From Megaleporinus macrocephalus (Eukaryota > Chordata > Actinopteri > Characiformes > Anostomidae), in assembly GCA_021613375.1 (NCBI GenBank), contig CM038726.1, positions 3,429,046-3,493,045 of the forward strand: DNA of 64,000 nucleotides. The letters run 5' to 3'. Both the position numbers and the translations under genes were made by a program. The notes beneath the pieces were generated by a model. It did not search any database, was not told the DNA's origin, and saw only the letters and a program-made list of their open reading frames with translations. Shown here one piece after another: positions 61,901-64,000 of the stretch; the first letter of the stretch is position 1; each line of letters starts with the position of its first letter.

Positions 61901-64000
61901 GTTCTGTACTATACAGTAGTTCTACGTGTATACATAGTTCTGTACTTATACAGTAATTCTATGTATATACATAGTTCTGTATTATACAGTAGTTCTACGT
62001 TTATACATAGTTCTGTACTTATACAGTAGTTCTACGTTTATACATAGTTCTGTACTTATACAGTAGTTCTACGTATATACAGTTCTGTACTTATACAGTA
62101 GTTCTACGTATATACATAGTTCTGTACTTTTACAGTAGTTCTACGTTTATACATAGTTCTGTTACTTATACAGTAGTAGTTTATACATAGTTCTGTACTT
62201 ATACAGTAGTTCTACGTGTATACATAGTTCTGTACTTATACAGTAGTTCTACGTGTATACATACTTCTGTACTTATACAGTAGTTATACGTTTATACATA
62301 GTTCTGTACTTTTACAGTAGTTCTACGTTTATACATAGTTCTGTACTTATACAGTAGTTATACGTATATACATAGTTCTGTACTTATACAGTAGTTATAC
62401 GTTTATACATAGTTCTGTACTTATACAGTAGTTCTACGTATATACAGTTCTGTACTTATACAGTAGTTTCGTGTATATAGTTCTGTAATTATACAGTAGT
62501 TCTACGTGTTTTACATAGTTCTGTTTCTATACAGTAGTTCTACGTATATACATAGTTCTGTACTTATACAGTAGTTCTACGTATATACAGTTTCTGTACT
62601 TATACAGTAGTTCTACGTATATATAGTCTGTACTTATACAGTAGTTCTACGTTTATACATAGTTCTGTACTTATACAGTAGTTCTACGTTTATACATAGT
62701 TCTGTACTTATACAGTAGTTCTACGTATATACATAGTTCTGTACTTATACAGTAGTTCTACGTTTATACATAGTTCTGTACTTATACAGTAGTCCTACGT
62801 ATATACAGTTCTGTACTTATACAGTAGTTCTACGTGTATACACAGTTCTGTACTTATACAGTAGTTCTACGTTTATACATAGTTCTGTACTTATACAGTA
62901 GTTCTACGTATATACAGTTCTGTACTTATACAGTAGTTCTACGTGTATACACAGTTCTGTACTTATACAGTAGTTCTACGTTTATACATAGTTCTGTACC
63001 TATACAGTAGTTCTACGTTTATACATAGTTCTGTACTTATACAGTAGTTATACGTTTATACATAGTTCTGTACTTATACAGTAGTTCTACGTTATACATA
63101 GTTCTGTACTTATACAGTAGTTCTACGTTTATACATAGTTCTGTACTTATACAGTAGTTCTACGTATATACAGTTCTGTACTTATACAGTAGTTCTACGT
63201 TTATACATAGTTCTGTACTTATACAGTAGTTCTACGTATATACAGTTCTGTACTTATACAGTAGTTCTACGTGTATACATAGTTCTGTACTTATACAGTA
63301 GTTCTACGTTTATACATAGTTCTGTACCTATACAGTAGTTCTACGTTTATACATAGTTCTGTACTTATACAGTAGTTCTACGTTTATACATAGTTCTGTA
63401 CTTATACAGTAGTTCTACGTTTATACATAGTTCTGTACTTATACAGTAGTTCTACGTTTATACATAGTTCTGTACTTATACAGTAGTTCTACGTTTATAC
63501 ATAGTTCTGTACTTATACAGTAGTTCTACGTGTATACATAGTTCTGTACTTATACAGTAGTTCTACGTGTATACATAGTTCTGTACTTATACAGTAGTTC
63601 TACGTGTATACAGTTCTGTACTTATACAGTAGTTCTACGTATATACATAGTTCTGTACTTATACAGTAGTTCTACGTTTATACATAGTTCTGTACTTATA
63701 CAGTAGTTCTACGTATATACATGTTCTGTACTATACAGTAGTTCTAAGTATATACATAGTTCTGTACTTATACAGTAGTTTTCGTATATACATAGTTCTG
63801 TACTATACAGTAGTTCTACGTGTATACATAGTTCTGTACTTATACAGTAATTCTATGTATATACATAGTTCTGTACTTATACAGTAGTTCTACGTTTATA
63901 CATAGTTCTGTACTTATACAGTAGTTCTACGTTTATACATGTTCTGTACTTATACAGTAGTTCTACGTATATACAGTTCTGTACTTATACAGTAGTTCTA
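58971..64000. repeat. ~39-bp satellite (TTCTGTACTTATACAGTAG), open at window end
   Basis: About 130 units of 37-39 bp composed of TACATAGTTCTGTACTTA and TACAGTAGTTCTACGTNTA halves. Units of 34-35 bp lacking CATA occur sporadically. The two halves resemble each other and the 20-bp unit before it. The array continues past 64000. Confidence 0.97.

Overview
The window is from a vertebrate nuclear genome, most likely a ray-finned fish. The evidence is spliced exons of a PRPS1-type gene, a cluster of C2H2 zinc-finger genes with the finger block in a single exon, decayed Tc1/mariner and hAT elements, a tRNA-derived SINE of a type I associate with otophysan fishes (from memory, not searched), and very heavy tandem-repeat content. 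I estimate that a little over half of the 64 kb is tandem array. Nothing suggests bacterial, organellar or viral origin. All genes recognised lie on the minus strand.

Layout: (1) 1-6000 is the 5' part of prps1: exon 3 (1297-1395), exon 2 (3419-3602) and exon 1 (5654-5775), with GT/AG junctions and phases that join exactly, a GC-rich promoter near 5776-6000, a 22-bp satellite in intron 3, a Tc1 relic in intron 2 and an AT-rich inverted-repeat element in intron 1. (2) 7.6-48 kb is a zinc-finger cluster with five finger exons: ZNF-A 7608-8291, ZNF-B 17980-19410, ZNF-C 23981-24598, ZNF-D 32552-33589 and ZNF-E 46966-47910. Between them are arrays of 30, 21, 42, 32, 32 and about 84 bp, a GTTGCTATGG minisatellite and a CA/TA array. 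(3) 48-64 kb is almost pure satellite in three consecutive families (40, 20 and about 39 bp) that look like derivatives of one 20-bp ancestor. The last array runs off the window.

The most informative structure is modular. Upstream of each of ZNF-A, B, C and D there is a diverged copy of the same GC-rich module: a likely promoter and non-coding first exon, a splice donor in three of four copies, and an invariant 17-bp intronic motif. Four of the five finger exons also begin at a similar splice acceptor followed closely by an ATG. The cluster therefore appears to have grown by duplication of whole two-part genes, and large satellites then expanded inside first introns (C and D; probably E). On this reading the 16-kb satellite field upstream of ZNF-E is its first intron, and a fifth promoter module should lie beyond base 64000.

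No new enzymatic or defence system was found. The very long open frames across the arrays are best explained by stop-free repeat units, not genes. Other notable points are a zinc-finger gene (ZNF-B) carrying eight decayed fingers with an intact reading frame, a minisatellite built from the catalytic-glutamate segment of a Tc1 transposase, and a complete short hAT element with an exact 8-bp target duplication.
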